Shown one piece after another: positions 7,695-16,633 of a stretch of 64,000 nucleotides of DNA (the stretch's first letter is position 1; the number at the start of each line of letters is the position of its first letter). The DNA comes from CBDUXP01 sp965371225 [NCBI: uncultured bacterium] (GTDB taxonomy: Bacteria > Abyssobacteria > SURF-5 > CBDUXP01). Location: the NCBI GenBank assembly GCA_965371225.1, contig CBDUXP010000015.1, positions 1 through 64,000 on the forward strand, given 5' to 3'. Made by a program: the position numbers and the translations under genes. The notes below the pieces were generated by a model. The model was not told the origin of the DNA. It did not search any database and saw nothing but the letters and a program-made list of their open reading frames with translations.

Positions 7695-9935
7695 ATGACT
7701 GCGAAGCGATTTCTGATCCTGAGCCTTGGCCTGTGCGTCGGCGTGCTGCCGGCGTGCGACGGGAACCGGACTGGCGGCGGCATCATTGGGGCGCTCGACC
7801 CCCCGATCGAGCCGGCGTGTATCGCCGTTCGTGAGACGGAAGAGCGGGAGCAAGTCGGCCTGAACGACAATCCCCTGGTGGAAGGCGGGATCAACCCGGA
7901 GGTGATCGCCCTGACGCTGGGGCAAGCCGGCCACGGGTCCCTGCACGGGGGAGGGATTGTCATTGACGGCGTCGGGGTGGAGAACGTCGCGGTACTCACC
8001 GACACCGACTTCTGGAGCATCGACCTGAGCGAAGGCGACATCGTCACCGTCGAGCTGTTCGGCACGCGCCTGAACCAGGGCGGCGGCGCGGACCGGCCCG
8101 AGCATCTCCAGTTCGGGTGGGACAGCAACGCCGCGTTCTGGAATGAGCCGCGCCTGACCTTGTGGCAGTCGGTCGTGGAGGGCGAAGTGATCGTCGGGCT
8201 GGAGAAGCTCCTCGAGCACACCCCGGAGCAAGCGACCATCCCCAGTTTTGAACGCGGCTGGCGGGCGGCGGGATGGGGTTTCCATGATACGGACATCCCG
8301 TGCGTCCGGATTCCGGAGGACGGCACCTACTTCCTGTCCGTCACGCCCGAGTTCCAAGGGGAATTTCAAAACGATATTTTCGTCCCGGGCGCCGGCGCGG
8401 AGTATGCGGTGTGCGTGCGGTCCCTGCCGCTCCTGATTACGCAAAAGGAGTTGGAGGAGCCAAACACGGACGACAACGACAACGCCGGAGGCGCCGAACT
8501 CCTCAGTCCGGCGGACGGGGCGCTGGTGCGGGGCCTCCACCACGATGCGGAGGACAGCGACTTCTACAAGATCGAGTTCACCAGCCCGGACCCGGTCATC
8601 GTCTGCGCGGCGGTGAAGTCGTACCGCAACGGCGTGTATCGGGGCTCGGAGGACTACTTCGCCCCGCGCCTAAAGCTGCGGGACCCGAACGGGAGCCGCA
8701 TCAACGACGACAGCACCGAGGACGTGTTCTTCGATGATCCGGCCCTCTGCTACAAGCTCGATCCGGGGCAGTTCGAGGGGCACGCTGTGCTGCCCAATCC
8801 CGAGCTTCCCATCGGGCCGGACAACCCGCTCCCGTACTTCCTGCAGATCAAGACAAGCAACCTCCGCCCCAGCGTAGGAGCGGCGGAGTACTACCTGGCC
8901 GTTGAGGTCACCCCGCTGAGCGAGGCGATCGCGGAATCCGAGCCCAACGGTGGGGGCGCGACTGCGGAGGAGCTTCTGGCCAGCGCCGATCCCATCGCCT
9001 ACGGCCAGCTCGCCCTCGGGCAGGTCGATGATCCTGAGACAGATGTCGACATCTGGCAGTTCACGGGCACCGCGGGCGACATGGTGGTCCTCCAGATCTT
9101 CGACATTGGCAATTCGGATGTGGCGGAGGACTGCGTGCAAGTGGCCCTGCTGGGCCCGGGCGATGGCGATGTGCCCGGATTCGTCAGTGCCGACCCGAAC
9201 TCCGGGATCGGTTCGGTTCCGAGGATCCAGGTGGTCTGCTTCGACAAGTTGCAGGCCATCCGGACCATCCTCCAGGAGACGGGCACGTACTTCGTGGCTC
9301 TGGCGAGCACCAACAACTTCAACGTTGAGGGCCCCACGGACTACTGCTTCGACCTGGAGTTGATCGCGTCGGCGCAGTACGAGACCGAGGGCGATGAGGG
9401 CAATAACGACGTCGACACGGCCGATACCTTGAATTTCCTCGGCCGCGCGGCCGGGACCATCAAGGATCCCGAGCCGGCGGTGGTCGTCGCAAACGATTGC
9501 GTCGCGGTGGCCGACGTGGACGTGTACCAGTTCACGGCCCGGGAGAACGAGGTGGTGACCATCTCGGCCTTCGCCGACCAGGCGAGCCGTGGTGCCTGGA
9601 GCGACGGGTTCCGGGGGCTGTCGGGCCACGGCTCGACCCTGCGCCCGCGTCTGCGCATCATCCGGGTGATCGAAGTCGACGAGAACGGCGGCCCTCCCGT
9701 GGAAGTCGAGGAGGAACTCAGCCACTCCACGTTCACCCCGACCGGGAACGGGACCGTCACCACGGAGAGCGTGACCCGGGGGCTGGCGACGGCGGCGGTG
9801 ACGTTCGTGGCGCCGGAGGCGGGCGTGTACTTCGTCGAAGTGAGCGACGAACGCACGCGCGGCAATCCGGGAGTCGTGGGGTGCATCGACGAGGTCGAAG
9901 TGGACACGCTGTACTACGTGATCGAGCGGTCGTAA
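7695..9935 (+). CDS. Large lipoprotein with pre-peptidase C-terminal (PPC)-type repeats, paralog 1 of 3
   Basis: 746 residues. The signal MTAKRFLILSLGLCVGVLPA is followed by the lipid-carrying Cys21. The mature part is acidic and beta-rich, with at least four modules of the PPC/pre-peptidase pattern: an Asp-rich opening such as DSDFYKIEF, DVDIWQFTGTAGD or DVDVYQFTARENE, then strand-rich sequence, then an ending such as DGTYFLSV, ETGTYFVAL or EAGVYFVEV. Gly-His-Gly-Ser (LSGHGSTLRPRLRI) near residue 650 recurs in all three paralogs. No peptidase or other catalytic domain is attached. Start: ATG 7695 after GGGGGAGAC. An outer-membrane-anchored binding or matrix protein is likely; ligand unknown. 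Confidence 0.8.
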   Translation: MTAKRFLILSLGLCVGVLPACDGNRTGGGIIGALDPPIEPACIAVRETEEREQVGLNDNPLVEGGINPEVIALTLGQAGHGSLHGGGIVIDGVGVENVAVLTDTDFWSIDLSEGDIVTVELFGTRLNQGGGADRPEHLQFGWDSNAAFWNEPRLTLWQSVVEGEVIVGLEKLLEHTPEQATIPSFERGWRAAGWGFHDTDIPCVRIPEDGTYFLSVTPEFQGEFQNDIFVPGAGAEYAVCVRSLPLLITQKELEEPNTDDNDNAGGAELLSPADGALVRGLHHDAEDSDFYKIEFTSPDPVIVCAAVKSYRNGVYRGSEDYFAPRLKLRDPNGSRINDDSTEDVFFDDPALCYKLDPGQFEGHAVLPNPELPIGPDNPLPYFLQIKTSNLRPSVGAAEYYLAVEVTPLSEAIAESEPNGGGATAEELLASADPIAYGQLALGQVDDPETDVDIWQFTGTAGDMVVLQIFDIGNSDVAEDCVQVALLGPGDGDVPGFVSADPNSGIGSVPRIQVVCFDKLQAIRTILQETGTYFVALASTNNFNVEGPTDYCFDLELIASAQYETEGDEGNNDVDTADTLNFLGRAAGTIKDPEPAVVVANDCVAVADVDVYQFTARENEVVTISAFADQASRGAWSDGFRGLSGHGSTLRPRLRIIRVIEVDENGGPPVEVEEELSHSTFTPTGNGTVTTESVTRGLATAAVTFVAPEAGVYFVEVSDERTRGNPGVVGCIDEVEVDTLYYVIERS

Positions 9936-9994
9936 CCAGATTGATTGCGGCTAGTCCTCGGACCGGCCCACACCCATATTGGGGGAGACAGACA

Positions 9995-12370
9995 ATGACT
10001 GTGAAGCGAGTAATGATTCTGGCCCTTGGCCTGTGCGTCGGCGTGCTGCCGGCGTGCGACGGGAAAAACACCGGCGGCATCTCCGGTGGCGGGTTCGACC
10101 CCATCCAGCAAGCCTGCCTCGCCATCACCGAGGTCGAGGGCTCCGGGGTGGAGGACGACACCAATAACTCGGAGTTCGGCGATACGGTCCTCACGCTCGC
10201 CCTGGGCCAAGCCGGCCGTGGGGACGTGCGTGGGACCCTGGAGGAAGACGATGGAGACTTCTTCTTCATCCGAGACGAGGACTTCTGGCGCCTGGAGCTG
10301 ACCGAGGGGCAGATCATCACCGTCGAGCTGATGGGCACGCGCCTCAACCAGGGCGGATACGACGGCCGACCCCATGGGTTGGTGGCCGGTTGGAACAACG
10401 GCCATGTCAACGGCGAGACGCCGGCCGGCGACCCGACGCCGGAAGATCTCCAGAGCCCGAACCTGCCGCATCTGACGTTATCCCGAGAGATCCTCATCGA
10501 AGGCGAGTTCGAGGACATTGAGACGGTCCTCGAACACAGCTTCATTGGATCCTTCGGGCTTGACCCCGGGGACAATCCCCTGGGCTGGCGCCGCATGCGT
10601 GGCGGCGATCCTCCTCCGGACACAAACACTTTCGAACAGGATTTGGTGGCCGGGGCCGAAAACTTCTTCGGCGCGCACGACATGGACTTCCCGTGTTATC
10701 TCGTGCCCGAAACCGGGACCTACTTCCTCAACGTGAAGGCCGATGTACCGTCCCTGCCCGGCGGGGAGTATGCGGTGTGTGTCCGTGAATTGCCGAATAC
10801 GATCACCCAGACAGAGGAGAATGACGAAGGCAACAACATCATCGAAGGCGCTGAGGTCATCGCGAATGCGGGAGCCGGCGCGGTGGTCCGCGCGGTGCAC
10901 AACGGCCCCGGCGATACGGACATCTTCCAGGTGAACCTCACTGAAGCGTCCATCATCTGTGCGTCGATCAAGGCGTACCGCAATGGCATCTTCGAGGATG
11001 CTGGTGACTATTACGCCCCCCGGATGATCATGCTCGGGCCCGGCCTCACGGACCTCAACGCCTTCACCGAGTCGGGTCGGGTGCTCTTCAACGACCCGGC
11101 GTTTTGCTACAAGCTGGACCCGGGAACGGTGGAGCCGGGGGAATCGGTCCCCGTCCGCTTTATCGTTGATACGCCGCTCCGCCGGCGTAACAACTTCGGC
11201 GCCGGGGACTACTACCTCTTCGTGGACGTGGAGTCGTTCTCGGAGCTGGAGGCCGATGGCCGAAGCTTCACCGAGGAGGCCACCGACGTGCAGGATTTGA
11301 ACAACTTCCTGGATGAGGTGGGCGTCGTGACGCTGCCGCTTGGGGGCGACCCCGTGGTCGCCTTCGGCCGCGTGGGTGAACCCAATGGGGTCACGGATAC
11401 GAGTGACTGGTGGAAGATTGTGGATGGCGCCCCCGGCGACATGATCGTGGTCCAGACCTTCGATCTCTTCAATGGCGGCCGCGAGATCGACAGCCAGTCC
11501 GGCATCACTGACTTCGTCGAGCTGACGATCAGGAACGCGGCGGGCGAGCCCATTCCGCAGGACCAGGATCACGATACGCGGCTCCAGGCGACGCGGGCGA
11601 TCCTGCAAGAGTCCGGGCCGTACTTCATCCGGGTCGAGCCGTATGACGATGCGACCAACTACTGCTTCTCCGTGGTGCGGGTCGCGGCGGCGCAGTACGA
11701 GACGGAGGACGACTTCAACCGCAATGACGTGGTCGAGATGGCCGAGTCCCTCGGGGGGCCGGGTAGTCGGCGCGCCGGCCAGCTGGTGACGCCCGTGACC
11801 GACACGGGGCCCTCCACCGCCAGCGATGACGTGGACGTCGCGCTGGTCTGGGATCGGGATCTGTATCAGCTCACGGCCCAGGCCAATGAGGTGGTCACGA
11901 TCTCGGCTTTTGCGGATCAAGCCACGGAGAGCGACGCCCAGGCCAGCGACGGCTTTGCCGCGCTGTCCGGCCACGGGTCGAAGATGCACCCGCGGCTCCG
12001 GATCTTCCAGACCGTGGAAGTCATCGATGAAGGTGATCCCGAGGATCCTGACGACGACGTGGTGATCGTGAAGGAACGCACCATCGCCATGTCCAGCTTC
12101 ACCTCCGGCCCCACGAATGTGGATGAGATCCGTCCCTTCATCACGACGGAAAGCGTGACGCGCGGGCTGGCGACCGGGGCGGTCACCTTCGTAGCCGAAG
12201 GCGGCATCTACTACGTCGAAGTCACGGACGAGCGGCAGCCCCTGGGACGGATCGCGGACGCGTTCCCCCAGGCGGATCAGTTCACCGATGACCTTCGTAA
12301 CCTCGATACGCGCACGTACCTGAGTGAGGGAGAGTCGCTGGCTCTCTATTACGTCATCGAGCGGTCGTAG
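9995..12370 (+). CDS. Large lipoprotein with PPC-type repeats, paralog 2 of 3
   Basis: 791 residues. The signal is MTVKRVMILALGLCVGVLPA with Cys21. Base positions 10024-10065 are identical to 7724-7765 in paralog 1, a 42-nt match covering the signal core and lipobox. The 5' leader is shared too: GGACCGGCCCAC (9960-9971 and 7666-7677) and GGGGGAGAC. Module order follows paralog 1, for example DTDIFQVNL, KAYRNGIFEDAGDYYAPR, FCYKLDPG, GDMIVVQTFD and LSGHGSKMHPRLRI, with insertions before the last module. It ends like paralog 1 in LYYVIERS. Start: ATG 9995 preceded by GGGGGAGA. The gap to paralog 1 is only 59 bp, so they are probably co-transcribed. Function unknown. Confidence 0.8.
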   Translation: MTVKRVMILALGLCVGVLPACDGKNTGGISGGGFDPIQQACLAITEVEGSGVEDDTNNSEFGDTVLTLALGQAGRGDVRGTLEEDDGDFFFIRDEDFWRLELTEGQIITVELMGTRLNQGGYDGRPHGLVAGWNNGHVNGETPAGDPTPEDLQSPNLPHLTLSREILIEGEFEDIETVLEHSFIGSFGLDPGDNPLGWRRMRGGDPPPDTNTFEQDLVAGAENFFGAHDMDFPCYLVPETGTYFLNVKADVPSLPGGEYAVCVRELPNTITQTEENDEGNNIIEGAEVIANAGAGAVVRAVHNGPGDTDIFQVNLTEASIICASIKAYRNGIFEDAGDYYAPRMIMLGPGLTDLNAFTESGRVLFNDPAFCYKLDPGTVEPGESVPVRFIVDTPLRRRNNFGAGDYYLFVDVESFSELEADGRSFTEEATDVQDLNNFLDEVGVVTLPLGGDPVVAFGRVGEPNGVTDTSDWWKIVDGAPGDMIVVQTFDLFNGGREIDSQSGITDFVELTIRNAAGEPIPQDQDHDTRLQATRAILQESGPYFIRVEPYDDATNYCFSVVRVAAAQYETEDDFNRNDVVEMAESLGGPGSRRAGQLVTPVTDTGPSTASDDVDVALVWDRDLYQLTAQANEVVTISAFADQATESDAQASDGFAALSGHGSKMHPRLRIFQTVEVIDEGDPEDPDDDVVIVKERTIAMSSFTSGPTNVDEIRPFITTESVTRGLATGAVTFVAEGGIYYVEVTDERQPLGRIADAFPQADQFTDDLRNLDTRTYLSEGESLALYYVIERS

Positions 12371-12392
12371 TAGTCGTAGTACCTGATGCGAT

Positions 12393-12443
12393 AGCACAGC
12401 AGTTCCGGGGCGGGGTTCCTCACGGGAGTCCCGCCCCTGTGCT
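12393..12443 (+). terminator. Strong hairpin after lipoprotein 2, in a 420-bp gap
   Basis: AGCACAG (12393-12399) pairs with CTGTGCT (12437-12443). Inside it GGGGCGGG (12407-12414) pairs with CCCGCCCC (12430-12437). It starts 23 bp after the stop codon and is a GC-rich terminator-like structure without a clear T-run. The rest of the gap 12444-12790 contains no supported gene; a TATAAGAT box at 12671-12678 may be the -10 of the next gene. Confidence 0.55.
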
Positions 12444-12790
12444 GTCCGGCGCCGGCGCAGCCCGGCCGGCGGCGGCGGGGCTGATGCGATCCCGCAACAT
12501 CTGTTGCGCAACTTGACGGCGCCGCGGGGTTCAGCCGGGCGCGCCGCCCAAATTACACTTTGCGTCGGGCGTAACCCGGCGCGGGACACGTGCTTGGGCA
12601 TACTGGCGTTTTCAGCGGCCCCGGCACCGCATTTGCACCTCCGGCCGGGGGACAGAATCCGCCCGGGGGATATAAGATGTACGCTCAGGTGCAGCGGCGC
12701 CGGCCATCGTAACGGGGGGCGTAGGGCCGCTAGCCCGGAGGGGGCGCGCATCGGCCATCGGGGATGCGTGTCGAAGGGACGTGGGAGATT

Positions 12791-14614
12791 ATGAGCCGGA
12801 CACCGTGTGCGATTTATCTGGGGCTGTTGACCGTCGCGCTGGCACTGCCGGCGTGTAACGGCGGGGGCGGCGGCGCCGGCGGGGGCATCGGACCCGTGCC
12901 GGAAGAGTTTCGCCGGCAACCGACCGTCCCTACTATCGACGAAGCCGCCAGCGACGACAACGATCAGTGGAATGCGGCGGACGTGCGGGGCCTGCCGGAA
13001 GGCGGCGCCGGACGGGGCGACCTCGGCACGCCGGGGGATGTGGATTTCTGGGCCTTCGACGCGGTGGACGGCGCGGTCGTCTCCGTGGAACTGTACGCCG
13101 GACAATTGGATCAGGCGCTTACCTCCGGGGCCGATCCCGTCGCGTGGGACACGGCCCCCAACCTCCCGCTTCTGATCGTGTGGGACGTGGACGGCACTTC
13201 GATCCTGCGCTTGCACGTGACCGATGACGCCGCGCCGGGCGTGGGCTGGGGCGCGGGCCTGCACGACCAGGACATCCCCCGGTTCCGCGTGCCGGCGGAC
13301 GGCACGTACTTCCTCTCCGTGTCGCAACAGGCGCCCGGGGAGGCCGGCGGCTCCTACGCGGTCGCCATCAAGCCCGTCCCCATCGCGGGACTCCAGTCCG
13401 AAGTGGAAGGGATGGGCGTGCAGGGCCTGAACGATAATCGCAACACGGCCGAGCCCATCGTCCCGGGGACGCTCCACGCGTGGCACGTGGACGGCGAGAA
13501 CGACTTCTTCAAGTTCGCGGTCGCCGCGCCGAGTATCGTGCGGTTCGAGACCGTGGGCCACCGGAACGGCATCTCGCGCGGGGACGACGCGTACTTCGAC
13601 CCGTTCCTGACTCTTTACGATCGGGACGGCGCCACCGTGCTCCGTTCGGTGGATGACGCTTTCTTTTTCGACTCCGCTCTGGCGTACAAGCTCGCCACGC
13701 CGGGCACCTACTTCGTTGACGTGCGGGACATCGCATCCACCGGCGACGGAGAGTACTTCCTGGACTACGCCCTTACGCCCTTGAGCGGGGCCGTTCCGGA
13801 GGTGGAGGGCAACAACACCCCCGCTACCGCCACGGCGATCGGCTACGGCACAATCGTGACGGGCAGTTCCGCGCCGGCGGATCCGGACTATTACCGGTTT
13901 GCCGGCCTAGCGGGCGACATGGTGCGTGTCCGCGTGTTCGACGGCGAGAACGCAGAACTCGCGACCCAGACCGTGAGCGTGACGCTGCTCGACGGGGCCG
14001 GCGACCCGCTGCCCGCCGCTGACGGCGGTACGCTGCGGACGATTCGCACCATCGTGCAGGAGACCGGCACGTTCCTGATCCGGGTCGATCCCGCGGCGGA
14101 TCTCACGGCCTATTGCCTGGACTTGCAATTGGTCGCGGCCGCGCCGTACGAGGTGGAGCCGAATGACAACGGCGGGAACCTGGACGTGGACCGCGCGAAT
14201 GGGCTCGACGACCGGGGGCGCGCGGCCGGCGTCATCGACCTGGCGAGCGATGTGGATTTCTTCAGCTTCCAGGCCCAGGAGAACGAACTGGTGACGTTCG
14301 CCATCTTCGCGGCCCGCGCCGACCTCGCGTTCCACAGCGACGGCCACTCGAGCCTCTCGGGCCACGGCTCGGCGTTGCAGCCCGTGATCGCCATTCTGGA
14401 CGACACCGGCGCCATCCTGGCCGGCACCCTCTTCGACCCCAGTCCCCTAAGCGCAGACAGCGTAAGTGGCGAGAGCATTACGAATGGCCTCGCGACGCAG
14501 TCGGTGTCGTTCGTGGCCCCAGCGAGCGGCACGTTCTTCGTGGCCGTCGGCCAAGACGCGAGCGACCCCGGCGCCCCCAGCCCCGAGCACTACTACGCGA
14601 TCGAACGGCGCTGA
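12791..14614 (+). CDS. Large lipoprotein with PPC-type repeats, paralog 3 of 3
   Basis: 607 residues, shorter and more divergent than the two preceding paralogs. The signal MSRTPCAIYLGLLTVALALPA leads to Cys22, followed by a Gly-rich linker (NGGGGGAGGGIG). Modules keep the same landmarks: GDVDFWAFDAVDGA, ADGTYFLSVSQQ, ENDFFKFAV, GHRNGISRGDDAYFDPF, LAYKLATPGTYFVDV, DPDYYRFAGLAGD, ETGTFLIRV, DVDFFSFQAQENE, LSGHGSALQPVIAI and HYYAIERR at the end. The start at ATG 12791 is chosen over an upstream in-frame one because GGGAG lies just before it and the signal peptide begins there. Its separate promoter region suggests independent expression. Function unknown. Confidence 0.78.
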   Translation: MSRTPCAIYLGLLTVALALPACNGGGGGAGGGIGPVPEEFRRQPTVPTIDEAASDDNDQWNAADVRGLPEGGAGRGDLGTPGDVDFWAFDAVDGAVVSVELYAGQLDQALTSGADPVAWDTAPNLPLLIVWDVDGTSILRLHVTDDAAPGVGWGAGLHDQDIPRFRVPADGTYFLSVSQQAPGEAGGSYAVAIKPVPIAGLQSEVEGMGVQGLNDNRNTAEPIVPGTLHAWHVDGENDFFKFAVAAPSIVRFETVGHRNGISRGDDAYFDPFLTLYDRDGATVLRSVDDAFFFDSALAYKLATPGTYFVDVRDIASTGDGEYFLDYALTPLSGAVPEVEGNNTPATATAIGYGTIVTGSSAPADPDYYRFAGLAGDMVRVRVFDGENAELATQTVSVTLLDGAGDPLPAADGGTLRTIRTIVQETGTFLIRVDPAADLTAYCLDLQLVAAAPYEVEPNDNGGNLDVDRANGLDDRGRAAGVIDLASDVDFFSFQAQENELVTFAIFAARADLAFHSDGHSSLSGHGSALQPVIAILDDTGAILAGTLFDPSPLSADSVSGESITNGLATQSVSFVAPASGTFFVAVGQDASDPGAPSPEHYYAIERR

Positions 14615-14656
14615 TCCGCGACCGGCGCGGCGGACGTTTCGCTGAACGATTCCGCG

Positions 14657-14684
14657 TTGCGGGTGCGGAGAACGGTGCTACTAT
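14657..14684 (+). promoter_or_regulatory. Candidate promoter of the ygfZ-like gene
   Basis: TTGCGG at 14657-14662 and TACTAT at 14679-14684 with a 16-bp spacer, giving a leader of about 32 nt before the ATG at 14723. Confidence 0.4.
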
Positions 14685-14722
14685 TGGACGGTGCGCGGAT
14701 TGCGCCGGTGTTGCTACACCCA

Positions 14723-15856
14723 ATGACTGCTCCCCTCCCCCTCCACGACCTACACGCCAGCCGCGGCGCGAGTTTCGTCCCGTTGGGCGAGCGGGAAATG
14801 GTGTCGGACTACGGTGATCCGGCCGCTGAGGCGCTGGCCGTGCGGGCAAGCGCGGGGATCATTGACTGGACGGGCGGCACGCGCCTGTGCGTCACCCATT
14901 CGGGAACGCGGACCGCGCACGATTTCCTGCAGGGGCTGCTCTCCAACGACGTGCCCGTCCCCCCCGCGCAAGCGGGCTGCTACGCGACGTTGCTCACGAA
15001 CACGGGGAAAATTATCAGCGATTGCCGCGTGTGGCCGCGTGCGGAGGGCTTCCTCGTCACCACCGAATCCCCCGCCGGACCGGCGCTGCGCGATGCTCTC
15101 GCCAAGTATGGGTTCCTCGACGATGTGGCAGTCACCGAGGTCAGCGACGCGCTGGGGCTCCTGGGCCTCCACGGGCCGGGGGCGGTCACCTGTTTCGAAG
15201 ACGGGCTCGGGGCGGTGCTCCCAGGTCTGGAACCGGACGTCCTGCTCCCGGTGAGTACCTCCGCGGGGGAAGTGCAGGTTACGCGCACCACCGCTACCGG
15301 CGAAGTGGGGTTCGATCTGCTGGTGGCCCGGGAGCATTTGGAAGCGGTGTGGACCGCGCTGGCGGGTGCGGGCGCCACCCCCTTTGGCCTGGATGCGTTC
15401 CACCGGTTGCGCGTCGAGGCCGGGGTGCCGTGGGTGGGCGCGGAACTGGACGACCGCGTATTGCCGAACCAGGCGAACCTGGAGCACGCCGTGAGCTTTA
15501 CGAAGGGGTGCTACGTGGGCCAGGAGGCGGTCGCCAAGCTGCATTACTTGGGCCGCAGCAGCCGGCGCCTGGTGGGGCTGCTGCTCGGGGACGTGCCGCC
15601 GCCCGCGCGGGACACGGAGCTGCGCGCCGACGGGCGACCGGTCGGCCGAATCACCAGCGCGGTGCCCTCCCCCACCCGGGGAGAAACGATCGCCATCGCC
15701 ATGTGCAGAACCGCCTTCGCGGAGCCCGGCATGACCGTGACGCTCGGGGAGGCGGGCAGCGCCACCGTCACCGCGCTCCCGTTCGTGCGTCCCGCCGACC
15801 CGGCCGACCACTACGCGGAACCAGACACCCGCGACCGCACCGACCCGCCCTTCTAG
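14723..15856 (+). CDS. ygfZ: YgfZ-type folate-binding (GcvT-like) protein
   Basis: 377 residues with the GcvT fold. The YgfZ signature KGCYVGQEAVAKLHY (Lys-Gly-Cys-Tyr-x-Gly-Gln-Glu, about residue 255) is intact, with the Cys that marks the YgfZ/IBA57 group rather than true glycine-cleavage T-protein. Other family stretches are FLQGLLSNDV near residue 72, LTNTGKIISDCRVW near 93 and RVEAGVPWVGAELDD near 230. YgfZ proteins use tetrahydrofolate and help maintain or repair certain iron-sulfur enzymes such as radical SAM enzymes. The window has a radical SAM gene and a cluster-rich oxidoreductase, but no direct link. Start: ATG 14723; an earlier in-frame start is possible. Single gene, followed by a hairpin. 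Confidence 0.85.
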   Translation: MTAPLPLHDLHASRGASFVPLGEREMVSDYGDPAAEALAVRASAGIIDWTGGTRLCVTHSGTRTAHDFLQGLLSNDVPVPPAQAGCYATLLTNTGKIISDCRVWPRAEGFLVTTESPAGPALRDALAKYGFLDDVAVTEVSDALGLLGLHGPGAVTCFEDGLGAVLPGLEPDVLLPVSTSAGEVQVTRTTATGEVGFDLLVAREHLEAVWTALAGAGATPFGLDAFHRLRVEAGVPWVGAELDDRVLPNQANLEHAVSFTKGCYVGQEAVAKLHYLGRSSRRLVGLLLGDVPPPARDTELRADGRPVGRITSAVPSPTRGETIAIAMCRTAFAEPGMTVTLGEAGSATVTALPFVRPADPADHYAEPDTRDRTDPPF

Positions 15857-15868
15857 GGGACGCTGCCC

Positions 15869-15897
15869 CCCGCCCGCTCACGGGCGTACCGGGCGGG
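15869..15897 (+). terminator. GC-rich hairpin after the ygfZ-like gene
   Basis: CCCGCCCG (15869-15876) pairs with CGGGCGGG (15890-15897) over a 13-base loop, starting 13 bp after the stop codon. No T-run follows. Confidence 0.5.
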
Positions 15898-15957
15898 AAG
15901 GCCGCTGAGGGCTGGCAGCTAGGGCCGGGCGCTGAAATTCGGGGGCGGCCCAGGGTG

Positions 15958-15986
15958 TTGCCCGGGTCCGGATTTCACGATATACT
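15958..15986 (+). promoter_or_regulatory. Promoter of the tetR-RND operon
   Basis: TTGCCC at 15958-15963 and TATACT at 15981-15986, 17-bp spacer. Predicted transcription start near 15993, inside the operator palindrome. Confidence 0.65.
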
Positions 15987-15988
15987 CC

Positions 15989-16012
15989 ATGTAAGTAAGT
16001 ACTTACTTACAT
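15989..16012 (+). promoter_or_regulatory. 24-bp perfect palindromic operator
   Basis: Each half is ATGTAAGTAAGT read from its own strand, with no central gap, so the 24 bp are perfectly symmetric. The site overlaps the predicted transcription start and ends 3 bp before the tetR ATG at 16016. This geometry is typical of TetR-family autorepression, and the gene that follows is a TetR. GTAAGTAA repeats inside each half may allow two dimers to bind. Confidence 0.75.
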
Positions 16013-16015
16013 CAA

Positions 16016-16633
16016 ATGCCGGCCAGAACCCAACGCCTCAGCGCCCCAGAACGCCGCGAAGACATCGTCGCAACGGCGTCACAACTCTTTGCGGATAAAG
16101 GGTTTAGTGCAACGACCACCCGGGCTATCGCCGACGCGTGTCGGGTGAGCGAGGCCACCATCTTCCGGCACTTCCAGACGAAGGAAGAACTCTACGACGC
16201 CATTATTCGGACCCACGTGGAGCGCGAAGGGGACATGGGCATCACGGAGGAGTTGGCGGAGGGCGACGACGACCGGGCCTTCTTCTGCACGGTCGCGGTC
16301 AATTTCCTGCACCGCATGACGGATGACCGGGACTTCTGGCGGCTCTTGCTGCGAAGCGCGCTGGAGGACCATGAGCTGGCCACGCGCTTCTTCGAGACGC
16401 ATGTCAACGATGCGATGGAACGCATGGCCGCCCACATGCGCCGCCGGCAAGAGGCCGGGACCCTGCGCAATCTGGATCCCGAAGTCACCGCGACGATTTT
16501 CATCGGGATGCTCGGGCACTACGTCGAGCACACCCGAATTTTCAAGCGGCAGACCTTCGACCGGTTTTCACGAGATGAAGCCGCCGACTTTATCGTGGAC
16601 GTGTTCCTCAGAGGAGTAAGCCGCGCATCATGA
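16016..16633 (+). CDS. TetR-family repressor of the RND efflux operon
   Basis: 205 residues. The N-terminal helix-turn-helix (about residues 12-58) is classical: RREDIVATASQLFADKGFSATTTRAIAD, then VSEATIFRHFQTKEELYDAI. The C-terminal ligand domain is helical and similar in size to AcrR-type regulators. Its stop overlaps the start of the adaptor gene (ATGA), so regulator, adaptor and pump form one translationally coupled operon. A perfect palindrome overlaps its promoter, so it most likely represses its own operon and is released by a pump substrate; the inducer is not predictable. No ribosome-binding site is obvious in the very short leader. Confidence 0.9.
   Translation: MPARTQRLSAPERREDIVATASQLFADKGFSATTTRAIADACRVSEATIFRHFQTKEELYDAIIRTHVEREGDMGITEELAEGDDDRAFFCTVAVNFLHRMTDDRDFWRLLLRSALEDHELATRFFETHVNDAMERMAAHMRRRQEAGTLRNLDPEVTATIFIGMLGHYVEHTRIFKRQTFDRFSRDEAADFIVDVFLRGVSRAS

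Noticed and set aside
10478-13561. 1027-codon open frame on the minus strand
   Set aside because: Antisense to lipoproteins 2 and 3, which have signal peptides and repeated modules; the antisense product has neither.
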